Assembly (NCBI GenBank): GCA_000492175.2
Contig: CP097573.1
Location: 1,984,001-2,048,000, forward strand
Reading direction: 5' to 3'
DNA length: 64,000 bases
DNA from: Firmicutes bacterium ASF500
Lineage (GTDB): Bacteria; Bacillota; Clostridia; Oscillospirales; Oscillospiraceae
Part shown: in pieces, positions 49,541 to 58,780 of the stretch
Layout: the number at the start of each line of letters is the position of its first letter
Position numbering within the stretch: position 1 is the stretch's first letter
Position numbers and translations under genes: made by a program
Notes under the pieces: generated by a model
The model's input: only the letters and a program-made list of their open reading frames with translations
What the model was told of the DNA's origin: nothing
Databases searched by the model: none

Positions 49541-51323
49541 TTATTCACCGGTCTTCTGGGTCAGGCGGAAGATCACAAACTCGGCGGGCTTCACCGGGGC
49601 GACGCCGATGACACAGATCAGCCGGCCGTTGTCGATGTCGTCCTGGGTCATGGTGGCGCTGCCGATGTTCACAAAGAACGCGTCGGCGGCCGTAGCGCCG
49701 GCCAGGGCCCCGCTCTTCCACACGCCCTCCAAAAAGACCTCGATGGTGCGGCGCACCCGAATCCAGAGCAGCTCGTCGTTGGGCTCAAAGACCACCCAGT
49801 TGGTGTTGGCCTTGATGGACTCCTCCAGGAAGATGAACAGACGGCGGACGTTGACGTACTTCCACAGGGGCTTGGAGCTGGCGGTGCGGGCGCCCCAAAC
49901 CCGGATTCCCTGGCCGGGGAAGCGGCGGATCAGGTTGACGCCGTTGGGGTTGAGCATGTCCTGCTCGGCGGTGTTGTAGGTGACGGACAGGCCCGTGCAG
50001 TTGGCCACCGTCTCATTGGCGGGGGCCTTGTGGACGCCCCGGGTGTTGTCGCTGCGGGCGAAGATGCCCAGCACGGAGCCGGAGGGCGGGATAAAGGCGT
50101 CCCGCTTGTCCAGAGGGTCGAACACCTGGAGCCAGGGGTGGTACATGGCGCAGTAGTCGCTGTCCACGATGTTCCGGTGGTTCATGATATCGGTGACGCT
50201 CTTGGCGTCCTGGGGCATATCCAGCACGGCGAAGCGGCTGCCCAGGTTCTCGCAATGGGCCACTAGGGAAAGCTGGACGTTGGGGGCCACGATGCCGGGC
50301 ACCGCCATCAGAGACACGTCGCTGTTGTCCAGGAAGGCCTGGATACCGGTACGAGCGCCGGGGCCGTTGTCCACACCGATGAAATCCCCGTCGGTGAGGG
50401 AGGACTGGGTACCGTTGAAGCCGCCGCTGAGCTGGAGCTTCATGACGCCGGCGGGGAGGGCAGGAGCGGCGGCGGGGACGGCGTCCTCATCCTCGTCATC
50501 CCCGCTGCCGCCGCCGGTAACTGGGGCGGCAGCTTCCACCGCTGAGCAGGTCCACCGGGTCGACGGGGTCCTTGCCGGGCAGGGCGGTCACATCCACCAG
50601 CTCCGACTTGCTCATCAGCTTCTCGATGTAGTTGGGGATGGTCACGTTAAAGGAGGCGTTGTCATAGGTCTCCACGGTCTCGCCGCAGCGGACCTCCACA
50701 AGCATCTCACAGGAGCGGACGGTCACCTTGGGCAGCAGAGCGGTGTCCACCACCTGGGAGGCCGCGAAGGGCTTGACCATGGTGACGTTGCTGCCCTCCA
50801 TAGCGGCGATCATGTTGAATTCCCGGTCGCCGCCGTTCTCCAGCACCACCACATCGCCTACGTGGAAATCCACCACGCTCTTAAAGCCATAAATGCCCTC
50901 GGCGCCCTCAGTCAGGATCTGGGTCTTGGCCTTACTGGCGCTGGTAATGGTCACCACCACGCCGTTGCCCCAGGCGCCGGGGTTCTTGGCCTGGAAGGTG
51001 AGCTGCCTGCCGCAGCCGGCCTTGGCCACCTTGGCGTCGGGCGGAGCCACCCGCATCACGAAGGCCCGGGCGCCGCCGTTGGCGAAGAAATGGTTCACCG
51101 CGTGGGCCAGGTAGCGGTACTCGCCGAACTCGCTCTTTTGGAGATATCCGCCGAACTTTCGGGCAAAGTCCGCCGCGCCGGTCACAAACACGGGGGCTCC
51201 GGTCACCGGGCCCTTCTCCGCCAGGCCAACAAAGCCGGCGGTGCTGGTGCCCACCCCCTGCATCGGGGCAGGGCCGCTGTCAAATTCCTCTACATATACG
51301 CCGGGAGATAAATATTCCGCCAT
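49541..51323 (-). pseudogene. Contractile tail sheath protein, frameshifted
   Basis: The typical start MAEYLSPGVYVEEFDSGP is at 51323, with the sheath N-terminal domain (GTSTAGFVGLAEKGPV; FANGGARAFVMRV). The first frame stops at 50496. The C-terminal half (VIKAnTNWV-type core: YVNVRRLFIFLEESIKANTNWVVFEPND, then LICVIGVAPVKPAEFVIFRLTQ) is in another frame and open from about 50539. Removing one G near 50533 (SGG to SV) joins DPVDLLS to VEAAAPVTGGG and gives about 593 residues. The extended Asp/Pro/Ala-rich loop at the join is unusual. If the shift is real, no full-length sheath is made and the particle cannot contract. Confidence 0.9.
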
Positions 51324-51373
51324 ACGCTTTCGATCCGTCCACACCGCGGCCTGGCCGCAGTCCCCGGATCATT

Positions 51374-52261
51374 TCAACTCCTTTCTTTCCTTAGCTCCTG
51401 TTCCTGTTGTTCCTCCTCGGGCTGGAGCGATTCCTCCAGCTCCGGGAAAAAACCGTCCTCCATCGCCTGCCTGCGCATCTCCTCCCATTTCTTTTTGATG
51501 TAAAGCTGGTAGTCCTCCGTGCGGGTGTGCTCTTTGGCCTGGGCCACCGCCTTGGCGAATTTCACCCGAAATTCCCGCTGCTTCTGCTCTTTTTTTCCCG
51601 CCAGAGCGGCGGCGGCAGAGGCCGCGCCGTGAAGGGCCGTCCGGCCGTCCACGGAGCTGTGCTCCAGGGCGCTCAGCTCCCTTGCCCGGTTCCGCTCCCT
51701 TCGAGCGTTCTGGAAGGGCAGGACCCGGTCCATGGTGGTGTCTCCCCCGTTTCGGGCCGACATGCGGCCGAAACGGTTCATGACCATTCTGGGGGTCCGG
51801 GCCGCCTCGCAGCGCAGCTCCATAGCCCCGGTGGAGAAGTCCCCGTCGTTGCTCCGGAACCGCTCCCGGCCCTGGATGCCCTGGACCCGGGCACGGTTCT
51901 CCACCACCTCCCGCCCCTCGGCGTCGTTCTCGTGGCGGACGAAGATGAACACCATGTCCTTCTTTTTTTCATCAAAGCCGATGTCCGCCCGGCCCGTGGT
52001 CAGCTGGAGCTGGCCGGCCAAACGCGGCAGCTCCGACCTGGGAGCACAGCAGGAGGGCTTTACGCTGCTCACCCGGCTGTCCTCCCGCTCCGAGGGGCGG
52101 AACTGGATGCGCTGGGAGGACTCGCAGTCCAGGTCTTGAAGATACTGGCCCGTGGACTGCTTCCCCAGGGCGCTGACCACCTCGTGGTCGCCGGCCGCCC
52201 TGGCCCATTTCTGTTTTCCGGGGGGCCTCCCGTCCCTTTTCTGACGTTCCTGATAGGCCAT
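51374..52261 (-). CDS. First gene of the eCIS operon, unknown function
   Basis: 295 residues, hydrophilic, no signal peptide. The N-terminus is Arg/Lys/Gln-rich, the central part has FDEKKKDMVFIFVRHENDAEGREVVENRAR, and the C-terminal third is a long charged helix (VKFAKAVAQAKEHTRTEDYQLYIKKKWEE) ending in Glu/Gln repeats. No family is recognised. It starts the minus-strand operon, 50 bases ahead of the sheath start. It might be an assembly factor, a cap-related protein or a cargo; the basic N-terminus resembles disordered eCIS signal regions only loosely. Confidence 0.7.
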   Translation of the reverse strand: MAYQERQKRDGRPPGKQKWARAAGDHEVVSALGKQSTGQYLQDLDCESSQRIQFRPSEREDSRVSSVKPSCCAPRSELPRLAGQLQLTTGRADIGFDEKKKDMVFIFVRHENDAEGREVVENRARVQGIQGRERFRSNDGDFSTGAMELRCEAARTPRMVMNRFGRMSARNGGDTTMDRVLPFQNARRERNRARELSALEHSSVDGRTALHGAASAAAALAGKKEQKQREFRVKFAKAVAQAKEHTRTEDYQLYIKKKWEEMRRQAMEDGFFPELEESLQPEEEQQEQELRKERS

Positions 52262-52598
52262 AAATCACCTCTCTCCCTGCCGCCGGCATCCGTTCAGCGC
52301 TATGATCGCTCCCATTTTATGGCCTCTTTCGGCCTAAAACAAGGCGTTTTGCAAACATGGTCGAATTTCGGACAAAAATGGTTTTTCTCTCCCCTTGACG
52401 TAATACCATTGGATTTGATAATGTGAATCAAGGGTTGAAATGACGAAATGCGCGGGACAGCTCTCACATCTCAACGCTTGGTTCATATGATCGGCATTAT
52501 ATAACATCCTTCTCCAAAAATCAACTGCTACATACAGAAAACATTTCTATAAGAAGACATTAGCCGTGTACACTACCTAGTAAGGGAGGATACGGCTA
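52262..52598. other. Divergent promoter region between eCIS operon and XRE regulator
   Basis: 337 bases without a gene, AT-rich in 52340-52580. AGAGAGGTG precedes the eCIS start and GGGAGGATACGG precedes the XRE gene. A plausible minus-strand -35 (TTGATT, near 52430) has no well-spaced -10. Regulatory input to the eCIS most likely acts here. Confidence 0.5.
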
Positions 52599-52889
52599 AT
52601 GGTTGACTTTTCGATTCGATTAAAACAGCTTCGCAAGGATAAACACCTGACACAGGAGCAGGTGGGAAGGCGTATCGGCGTTACCGCTTCCATGGTTTCT
52701 TCCTATGAAACAGATATACGTCTGCCTTCCTATGAGGTCATGGTAAAGATCGCCGACCTGTTCGGCGTAACGGTTGACTATTTGCTCTGCCGTGAGGACA
52801 AACGTTTTCTGGATATATCACCGCTCTCTGACGAGGAGGCGGCGGTTGTATGCAGTATGGTCGAGCTGTTGAAGAAACGCTCGCGGTAA
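52599..52889 (+). CDS. XRE-family helix-turn-helix regulator
   Basis: 96 residues from the ATG at 52599 after GGGAGG. Canonical HTH: RLKQLRKDKHLTQEQVGRRIGVTASMVSSYETDIRLPSYEVMVKIADLFGV (residues 7-57), followed by a short tail with no sensor domain. Divergent from the eCIS operon, so it is a candidate repressor of that operon; equally it may belong with the downstream two-component genes. Confidence 0.92.
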   Translation: MVDFSIRLKQLRKDKHLTQEQVGRRIGVTASMVSSYETDIRLPSYEVMVKIADLFGVTVDYLLCREDKRFLDISPLSDEEAAVVCSMVELLKKRSR

Positions 52890-52932
52890 TTCGGCGCGTG
52901 GACGCAAATCCGTGAAAAGAGGTGGGATCATC

Positions 52933-54915
52933 ATGAACAACCGGCCCCTTCGGCTGCTTGCTTCGGTTGCGGCGGTTCTGATTTTTCTGTTTTTTACCGC
53001 GATCCTGCTGCTCTATGCGCGCCCCAGGGGGGAATCCTCCTATAGCTTTGAGCTTGGCGGCTTTGGCGAGCTTGAGGGAGATTACATGCTGTCAGCCGAG
53101 GACTACGACCAGAAGGGCTGGACGGTATTCGTTCAGGAGGGACAGCGGTGCCGGGAGCTCACCGCCGACGGCTTCGGCGGCTTCTCCGGACTGTCCTTCC
53201 TGGGGCAGACCTTCTACTTTTCCCGGGTGATGACCGAGGAGGTGCGTCAGCCTGTCCTGACCCTGGATGCGGCCAACCGCTCCGTGGTGGTGTTTCTGGA
53301 CGATGAACTGCTCTACTCCGACGCCCCCGCCCAGGACAACCGTATCGGCCACCTGAATTTGACATTCCTGCCCTGGGACCGGGATGTGGTCACCGTCTCC
53401 CTGCCCCCGGACTACCTGGGCAAAACCCTCACCGTCGCCCAATCCAGCGGCAACCCGGAGACCCAGGCGCTGCCCCCCATTGAGGAGCTGCGGGTCTATC
53501 CCTGCGTGGTCACCCTGGCCGAGGCCTACGCCCAGGAGCAGGAGCTGATCTCCGCGGGCTTCTCCACCGCCCTGACGGTGGCCCTGTGCTTCTCCTTGGG
53601 CCTCACGGCACTGTCCTCCTTCCTGTGGCAAGGCTTCCACCAGGTGTGGAACCCCAGCCTCGCCCTGCTGTCTCTGGCGGGCTTTGTCCTGATGGCCTCC
53701 CGCATCCTCAGCGCCCAATTCTTCTATTTCTTTTTTCCCGAACTCTTCTTGGACCTCAAGGCCGTGTGCTGGTCCGTCTTTCTCTCCCTTCTGCTGGTCT
53801 ATCTGGGATACCAGGGCGGATGGGGGCGGCAGCTCCTCTGGGCGCTGGCCGGAGTGTCCGCAGGCTCGGCCCTGCCGGGGCTTTTCTTCCCCGACTCCTT
53901 GTGGCTCACCCTCTCTGAGTGGAGCGGCCTTCTGGGTCTGGCGGCGGCTCTGGTCCTGTCCCTGACCTGGCGGAAGAGCGGGCTCCCCTTCTTCCGCCTG
54001 TTCACCCCCATGCTCCTGGCCGTCCTGTCCGCCGCCGGGACGGCGATTCTGATTGGCTGTCTGCTCTCCCCATCCCTGCGGTACTACCTCTGGACGCAGC
54101 TCCTGGCCGTGTTCACCATGGGCCTGTGCCGGTTCTTTCTGTGGCGGCTGGCCGTCCTGTTCCTGCTGCCCACGATCGTGGCGGAAACGGTGTTTTTCCT
54201 CCGGTGGGACACCCAGCGGCGCACCGAACGTCAGCTTCTTTTACAGCAGGGCGAACGGGCCATGGAGAACTATGAGAACCTCCGCCGCCACAGCCAGGAG
54301 CTGGCCCCCCTCCGCCACGACCTGCGCCACCACTGCGCCGTCCTGCGGGGCCTGTGCCATTCCGGAGAGCTGGACCGGATCTCTGACTATCTGGACACCA
54401 TCAGCGCCTGGACCCAGCCTCCTGAGGGGGATTACACCATCCACCCGGTGGTGAATATCATCCTCACCGACTTTCTCAGGCGGTGCCGGGAGCTGGACAT
54501 CCGCGCCTCCGTCCGGGTGGAGCTGCCACCCCACCTGCCTGTGCCCGACGCCGACCTGTGCGCCCTGCTGACCAATCTGCTGGAAAACGCCGTTGAGGCC
54601 AACAAGAAAATCCCGGAGGGTGTGGAGCGCTGGCTGCGGGTAGCCATCCACATCCGGGGCCAGTATCTATACATCGGCGTGGAGAACGCCCGCTTCCACC
54701 CGGTAAGACGCTCCGGCGAGCAGGATCTGCCCCACTCCGACAAGCCGGGCGCCGGCCACGGCCTGGGACTGCGGTCCGCCCGGTCTATCGCCCGAAAATA
54801 TAACAGTGAGCTGCGGCTGAAGGCCCCGCCCGGGCCCTTCTCCGCCAGTACCGCGCTACTGCTGCCAGAGGAAAGCGATTCCGCCCCCTCCTTATCAGCC
54901 GCCGCCCGATCGTAA
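52933..54915 (+). CDS. Sensor histidine kinase of the GHKL/LytTR-partner type
   Basis: 660 residues from the ATG at 52933 (GAGGTGGG upstream); a GTG 21 bases earlier is less likely. One N-terminal membrane segment, an extracellular beta-sandwich of ~190 residues (DISM-like), then about seven membrane segments from FSTALTVALCFSLGLTALSSF. The cytoplasmic part has the phospho-acceptor box LRHDLRHHCAVLRGL (about 475), N-box LLTNLLENAVEANKK and G-box GHGLGLRSARSIARKY. It resembles 7TMR-DISM kinases that pair with LytTR regulators. Its partner is the next gene, 13 bases away. Confidence 0.92.
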   Translation: MNNRPLRLLASVAAVLIFLFFTAILLLYARPRGESSYSFELGGFGELEGDYMLSAEDYDQKGWTVFVQEGQRCRELTADGFGGFSGLSFLGQTFYFSRVMTEEVRQPVLTLDAANRSVVVFLDDELLYSDAPAQDNRIGHLNLTFLPWDRDVVTVSLPPDYLGKTLTVAQSSGNPETQALPPIEELRVYPCVVTLAEAYAQEQELISAGFSTALTVALCFSLGLTALSSFLWQGFHQVWNPSLALLSLAGFVLMASRILSAQFFYFFFPELFLDLKAVCWSVFLSLLLVYLGYQGGWGRQLLWALAGVSAGSALPGLFFPDSLWLTLSEWSGLLGLAAALVLSLTWRKSGLPFFRLFTPMLLAVLSAAGTAILIGCLLSPSLRYYLWTQLLAVFTMGLCRFFLWRLAVLFLLPTIVAETVFFLRWDTQRRTERQLLLQQGERAMENYENLRRHSQELAPLRHDLRHHCAVLRGLCHSGELDRISDYLDTISAWTQPPEGDYTIHPVVNIILTDFLRRCRELDIRASVRVELPPHLPVPDADLCALLTNLLENAVEANKKIPEGVERWLRVAIHIRGQYLYIGVENARFHPVRRSGEQDLPHSDKPGAGHGLGLRSARSIARKYNSELRLKAPPGPFSASTALLLPEESDSAPSLSAAARS

Positions 54916-54928
54916 GGAGGAAATCCCA

Positions 54929-55630
54929 ATGTACCGCATCGCTGTATGCGATGATGATCCGGTCGCCGCGGAGCAAAACCGGGGAGCGGTCTGCCGTATT
55001 CTGAGCGGGCAGGATCTCAATTACACCGTAGATGTGTTCCATGCCCCCGCTCCCCTTCTGGCGCAGCTGGAGCAGGACCCGGACAGCTATCAGCTGCTCC
55101 TTCTGGACATCCAGTTCGCCGGCGAAAATGGTGTGGACGCCGCCGCCCTGCTCCGGGACCGGCAGGTGGACGCCTCCATCATCTATATCACCGACCACCC
55201 CGCCTACGCCCTGGACAGCTTCCCCACCTACCCCCTGGAGTTTCTGGTCAAGCCGGTGGACGAGGGCCGGCTGGCTGCGGCGCTGAGCTGGGACAGGCTC
55301 CGGCGCGGCAAATTCAAGCCCATGCGCTTAAACACCAGCAGCGGCTCCATTCCCCTGGAGGACATCCTCTATCTGGAGATCTCCGGCCGCAAGACCGCCG
55401 TCCACACCACCCAGGAGAACCTGCTGCTGTCCGACCCCCTGTCCAAGTTGGAGGAGCCTTTGCTCGGCCGGGGCTTCTGCCACAGCCATTTTAGTTTTCT
55501 GGTAAACCTGTCCCACGTCCAGCGGGTGGACCGCGCCTGCCTCACCTTGGACAACGGCGAGACAATCCCTGTCAGCCGCCGGTACTATCAGAGCTTGATG
55601 AACGCCTACATCGACTACTTGAAGCTGTAA
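54929..55630 (+). CDS. LytTR-family response regulator
   Basis: 233 residues. Receiver domain with the acidic pair in AVCDDDPVAAEQN and the phosphorylated Asp in QLLLLDIQFAGENGVDAA (about 58), Lys in EFLVKPVDEG. The C-terminal LytTR DNA-binding domain (GSIPLEDILYLEISGRKTAVHT ... FCHSHFSFLVNLSHVQRVDR) is complete. Co-transcribed with the kinase upstream. Targets unknown; the eCIS operon and surface-protein genes nearby are candidates. Confidence 0.95.
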   Translation: MYRIAVCDDDPVAAEQNRGAVCRILSGQDLNYTVDVFHAPAPLLAQLEQDPDSYQLLLLDIQFAGENGVDAAALLRDRQVDASIIYITDHPAYALDSFPTYPLEFLVKPVDEGRLAAALSWDRLRRGKFKPMRLNTSSGSIPLEDILYLEISGRKTAVHTTQENLLLSDPLSKLEEPLLGRGFCHSHFSFLVNLSHVQRVDRACLTLDNGETIPVSRRYYQSLMNAYIDYLKL

Positions 55631-55679
55631 AGCCCGTCCGCCGCAAAAAGCCCCTCCGCGCTCCAGCGTCAAATTACCC

Positions 55680-55707
55680 TTGCACCCTTGGGAATCTGTG
55701 CTATAAT
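55680..55707 (+). promoter_or_regulatory. Promoter of the second LytTR regulator
   Basis: TTGCAC (55680-55685) and TATAAT (55702-55707), 16-base spacer, 33 bases before the start codon at 55740. Confidence 0.75.
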
Positions 55708-55739
55708 GGGCATAGAAAACAATCCAGGGGGGGCAGGTC

Positions 55740-56465
55740 ATGCCGGAACATCTCAGCCCGCAGCTGCAAATCGCCGTCTGCGACGACGAACCTACAGATC
55801 TCCGGCAGGCCGCCGGCTTGACCCGTGAGATTATGGCGGCTGAGGCCCTGCCCTGCTCCCTGTCCTGTTACGACAGCGCCTCAGCCCTGCTCACCGCGAT
55901 CCAAAACGGCGCGCAATTTCAGCTCCTTCTGCTGGACGTGATGATGGACGGCATGGACGGGATGGCGCTTGCCGCCGCCCTGCGAGCGCTGGGGGACGGC
56001 AGCGCCATCATCTTTTTCTCGTCCAACCGGGAAATGGCTCTGCGGGGGTACGAGGTATCCGCCGCCCGCTATCTGGCAAAGCCGCTCCAGCAGCCGCAGC
56101 TCCGGGAGGCTCTTTTGTACTGCTACAAAACCTTTTGCGAGAAAAAGGAACTCCTGCTCCCCACGGAAAAGGGCCAGAGCAAGCTGTCCCCCTCCGACAT
56201 TATTTACGCGGAATCCTGGGAGCGGGGGTCGAGGCTTCAGCTCACCAGCGGCCCCATCGAAACCCCCGCGAGGCTCTCCGAGCTGGCGGCCATGCTGCCG
56301 GAGCGGAGCTTCACCTTCTGCCACCGGACCATTCTGGTCAATCTCGCCTTTGTCAAGCACCTGCGCCCCCGTGAAATAGAACTTGCTGACGGGAAGACAA
56401 TCCCCGTCAGCAAGTATCGGATTTCCACTTTGAAAAAGAGCCCTCTGAGCTATCTGCGCAGCTAA
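55740..56465 (+). CDS. Second LytTR-family response regulator
   Basis: 241 residues. Receiver with AVCDDEPTDLRQ and the phospho-Asp in LLLLDVMMDGMDGMALAA (about 65), Lys in YLAKPLQQPQ. The LytTR domain (LSPSDIIYAESWERGSRLQL ... FCHRTILVNLAFVKHLRPREIEL) is present. Paralogous to the regulator at 54929. It has its own promoter and converges with a GHKL kinase gene, overlapping it by four bases; that kinase is the likely partner. Confidence 0.95.
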   Translation: MPEHLSPQLQIAVCDDEPTDLRQAAGLTREIMAAEALPCSLSCYDSASALLTAIQNGAQFQLLLLDVMMDGMDGMALAAALRALGDGSAIIFFSSNREMALRGYEVSAARYLAKPLQQPQLREALLYCYKTFCEKKELLLPTEKGQSKLSPSDIIYAESWERGSRLQLTSGPIETPARLSELAAMLPERSFTFCHRTILVNLAFVKHLRPREIELADGKTIPVSKYRISTLKKSPLSYLRS

Positions 56466-57934
56466 TCCAGAGGGATCGCCAGCTTTACGCTGTAATAGTC
56501 CGCGCCATACTCCACCTCCAGGAGATTATCATACCGCGCGGCGATCTGTTTGATAATTTTAAGCCCCAGCCCGTGCTCCGGCGCGGTCTCCCTTTGAATG
56601 TGCTCCAGCGTTGTGGAATTCTCGCAGAAGATTACAAAAAAGTGCTCCCTGACGCACAAATCCAGCTTGATATAAGGGTGCTCCGCCTCGGCCGCGGCCT
56701 CCAGCGCGTTATCCAGGAGGTTCATGACCAGGGAGCATAGCTCCGCGTCTGTCAGGGGCAGCCTGGCCGGGGCGTTGGTCCGGGCCAGCTCCACCGCAAT
56801 TCCCGCATCGGCGGCGGCGCTCAGCTTTCCGTTCAGGATAATATCCAGCATCTCATTTCCGCTCTGTACAACAGGGCGGATTTTTTCATTCTCCCCCATC
56901 AGCTCATCCAGATACTCCGCTGTTTTCCCGTCGCTGGTGGTCTGCCGCAGGAGCTGAAAGTGCTTCATCATATCGTGCCGGAGCATCATCACTTGTTCAT
57001 GCTGCCGCCGCAAAGCCTCATAACTGCTCCGTGCCAGCTCACTCCGCTGTACCAGCAGACGCTCCTCCGTCCGGCGGGCCAGCTCCCCATGGAGCCATTC
57101 CACCGCGGCGGACAGAAAGGCTGTCAGCATGCACACATTTGTCAGCGGCCGCAGGAAAATAGCGATGGTCCAAGTGGCCGGGTTCCCGGTCAGCGCGGTG
57201 GGCAGAACATACAGGAGCGTCCCCGCCAGAGTCATGGGACAGAAAAGGCGGAAAAACCACCGCCGCCGGTTCCACTCCCAGAGCCCAAAGACCAGCGCCA
57301 GAAGAAGCCCTATTGTGCCCAGGAACGAGAACCATATCACCAGGGTAATGCTGGCATTTTCCCGCGCCGAGAGAATGAGATTCAACACCAGCATCCCGTT
57401 CAGCACGATTGTAACGGCGCTCAAAACGGCCTGCCGCCAGCCGGACAGCTTGCACAGGAGCATAATCAGCAGCATAATCAGGGTCAAATTCTGGCACAGG
57501 CTGCTCACGTCCACAGGCGCTATGCTGCCATCCAGGGAAAAATATTGATACCGAAAGCTGACATCCATAATTCGGGTGGACAGGTAGGAAAACGCCGCCA
57601 GCGCTCCGCACAGCGTCCCGGGGTCCAGCCGCCTTTGAACCGCCTGCCAGAGAAACAGCGCCAGCAGCAAAAGCCCCGCCGCAAAGGACAGCGCGGATGG
57701 GATGGCGGTCTGAAAGCTCTCAGAGATCAAGGCGCTCTCATAGGCGTAGCCGCAGTACAGCGTCACGGCGGCGGGATAGACTCTTGCGTAATTCCCCTCA
57801 TAGAACGGGGCGGTGGACTGGGCGATGGTCAGCGTCTTCCCGGCGCAGTCCATTGTTCCAAGCGACAAAATTGAGATCAGCGACGCCACAGTGACGCGCC
57901 CCGGCGGAGGTGAACTGAATATCGGCTCCGCCAC
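56462..57934 (-). CDS. GHKL sensor histidine kinase, 5'-truncated
   Basis: The frame gives 490 residues, of which the genuine part starts near base 57850 (AGKTLTIAQSTAP). That corresponds to the end of the extracellular domain of the 660-residue kinase upstream. The first membrane segment and most of the sensor domain are absent. Seven membrane segments follow, then the phospho-acceptor box LRHDMMKHFQLL, N-box LVMNLLDNALEAAAEAEH and G-box HGLGLKIIKQI. The 5' piece is replaced by DNA of an SLH-type surface protein on the other strand. Likely unable to sense normally. Confidence 0.82.
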   Translation of the reverse strand: MAEPIFSSPPPGRVTVASLISILSLGTMDCAGKTLTIAQSTAPFYEGNYARVYPAAVTLYCGYAYESALISESFQTAIPSALSFAAGLLLLALFLWQAVQRRLDPGTLCGALAAFSYLSTRIMDVSFRYQYFSLDGSIAPVDVSSLCQNLTLIMLLIMLLCKLSGWRQAVLSAVTIVLNGMLVLNLILSARENASITLVIWFSFLGTIGLLLALVFGLWEWNRRRWFFRLFCPMTLAGTLLYVLPTALTGNPATWTIAIFLRPLTNVCMLTAFLSAAVEWLHGELARRTEERLLVQRSELARSSYEALRRQHEQVMMLRHDMMKHFQLLRQTTSDGKTAEYLDELMGENEKIRPVVQSGNEMLDIILNGKLSAAADAGIAVELARTNAPARLPLTDAELCSLVMNLLDNALEAAAEAEHPYIKLDLCVREHFFVIFCENSTTLEHIQRETAPEHGLGLKIIKQIAARYDNLLEVEYGADYYSVKLAIPLD

Positions 57935-58780
57935 ACATCAAGCGCAAGATGAGTGGCTCTCCGACGGCACCCAGCACTGGCATCCCTGCACTGTGGCGGA
58001 CTGCGCCGCAAACCATCAATTCAACAAGGACCTCCACACCCCCGGCGATTGGATTGTGGACCAAGCGGCCACCAGTTCCACAGCGGGCAGTAAGCACAAA
58101 GAATGCACCACCTGCGGCTATACCACACAGACCGAGACCATCCCGCCTGTGCACAGTCACAGCTATGAGGATGAGTGGAAGTCGGACGCCTCCGGCCACT
58201 GGTATGAGTGCTCCTGCGGCGATCAGAGCGGCTACGCCGCCCACACCTCCGGCGGCAGCTACACCCCGCCCACCTACAAACCCGACGTAACCCAGCCCGA
58301 CGTGGGCGGCATGGTTTCCGTCACACCCTCCCGCCCGGAGCGGGGCGACACCCTCTCCCGCTCCCAGCTCGCCCAAATCCTGTTCAACAGAGAGGGCCGT
58401 CCGGAGTGGATTATCTCCTGGAGTTCTCCGACGTGGCGGGCGGGGAATGGTACGCCGAGGCCGTCCGCTGGGCCGCCAGCCAGGGCATCGTGAGCGGCTA
58501 TGGCGACGGCACCTTCGGCCCCGACGCCCCCATCACCCGGGAACAGCTGGCCGTCATGCTCTGGCGGTACTCCGGCAGTCCCGCCTCCAGCAAGGACCTG
58601 GATTTCAACGACGAGAACGAGATCAGCCCATTCGCCCTGGAGGCCCTGAGCTGGGCCGTGGAGAACGGCATCCTGAACGGCGGCGGCGACGGCCGGTTGG
58701 CCCCCCAGGACCAGGCTACCCGGGCGCAGGCGGCACAGATGCTGAAAAATTTTATTGAACATCAGGAGGAAGATTTTTGA
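57850..58780 (+). pseudogene. SLH-domain surface protein, N-terminally truncated and frameshifted
   Basis: The first frame carries Cys/His/Trp-rich units (DEWLSDGTQHWHPC; GSKHKECTTCGY; DEWKSDASGHWYEC) common in surface proteins of gut Firmicutes, then RSQLAQILFNREGRPE. The SLH continuation is in another frame: FSDVAGGEWYAEAVRWAASQG, ITREQLAVMLWRYSG, ALSWAVENGILNGGGDGRLAPQDQATRAQAAQMLKNF. A one-base shift near 58410 breaks it. The 5' end, including any signal peptide, is lost at the junction with the kinase gene at ~57850. Confidence 0.85.

Noticed and set aside
39565..52261. Complete prophage or type VI secretion system
   Set aside because: No capsid, portal, terminase, lysis or lysogeny genes, and no TssJLM membrane complex or ClpV; an eCIS/tailocin fits best.
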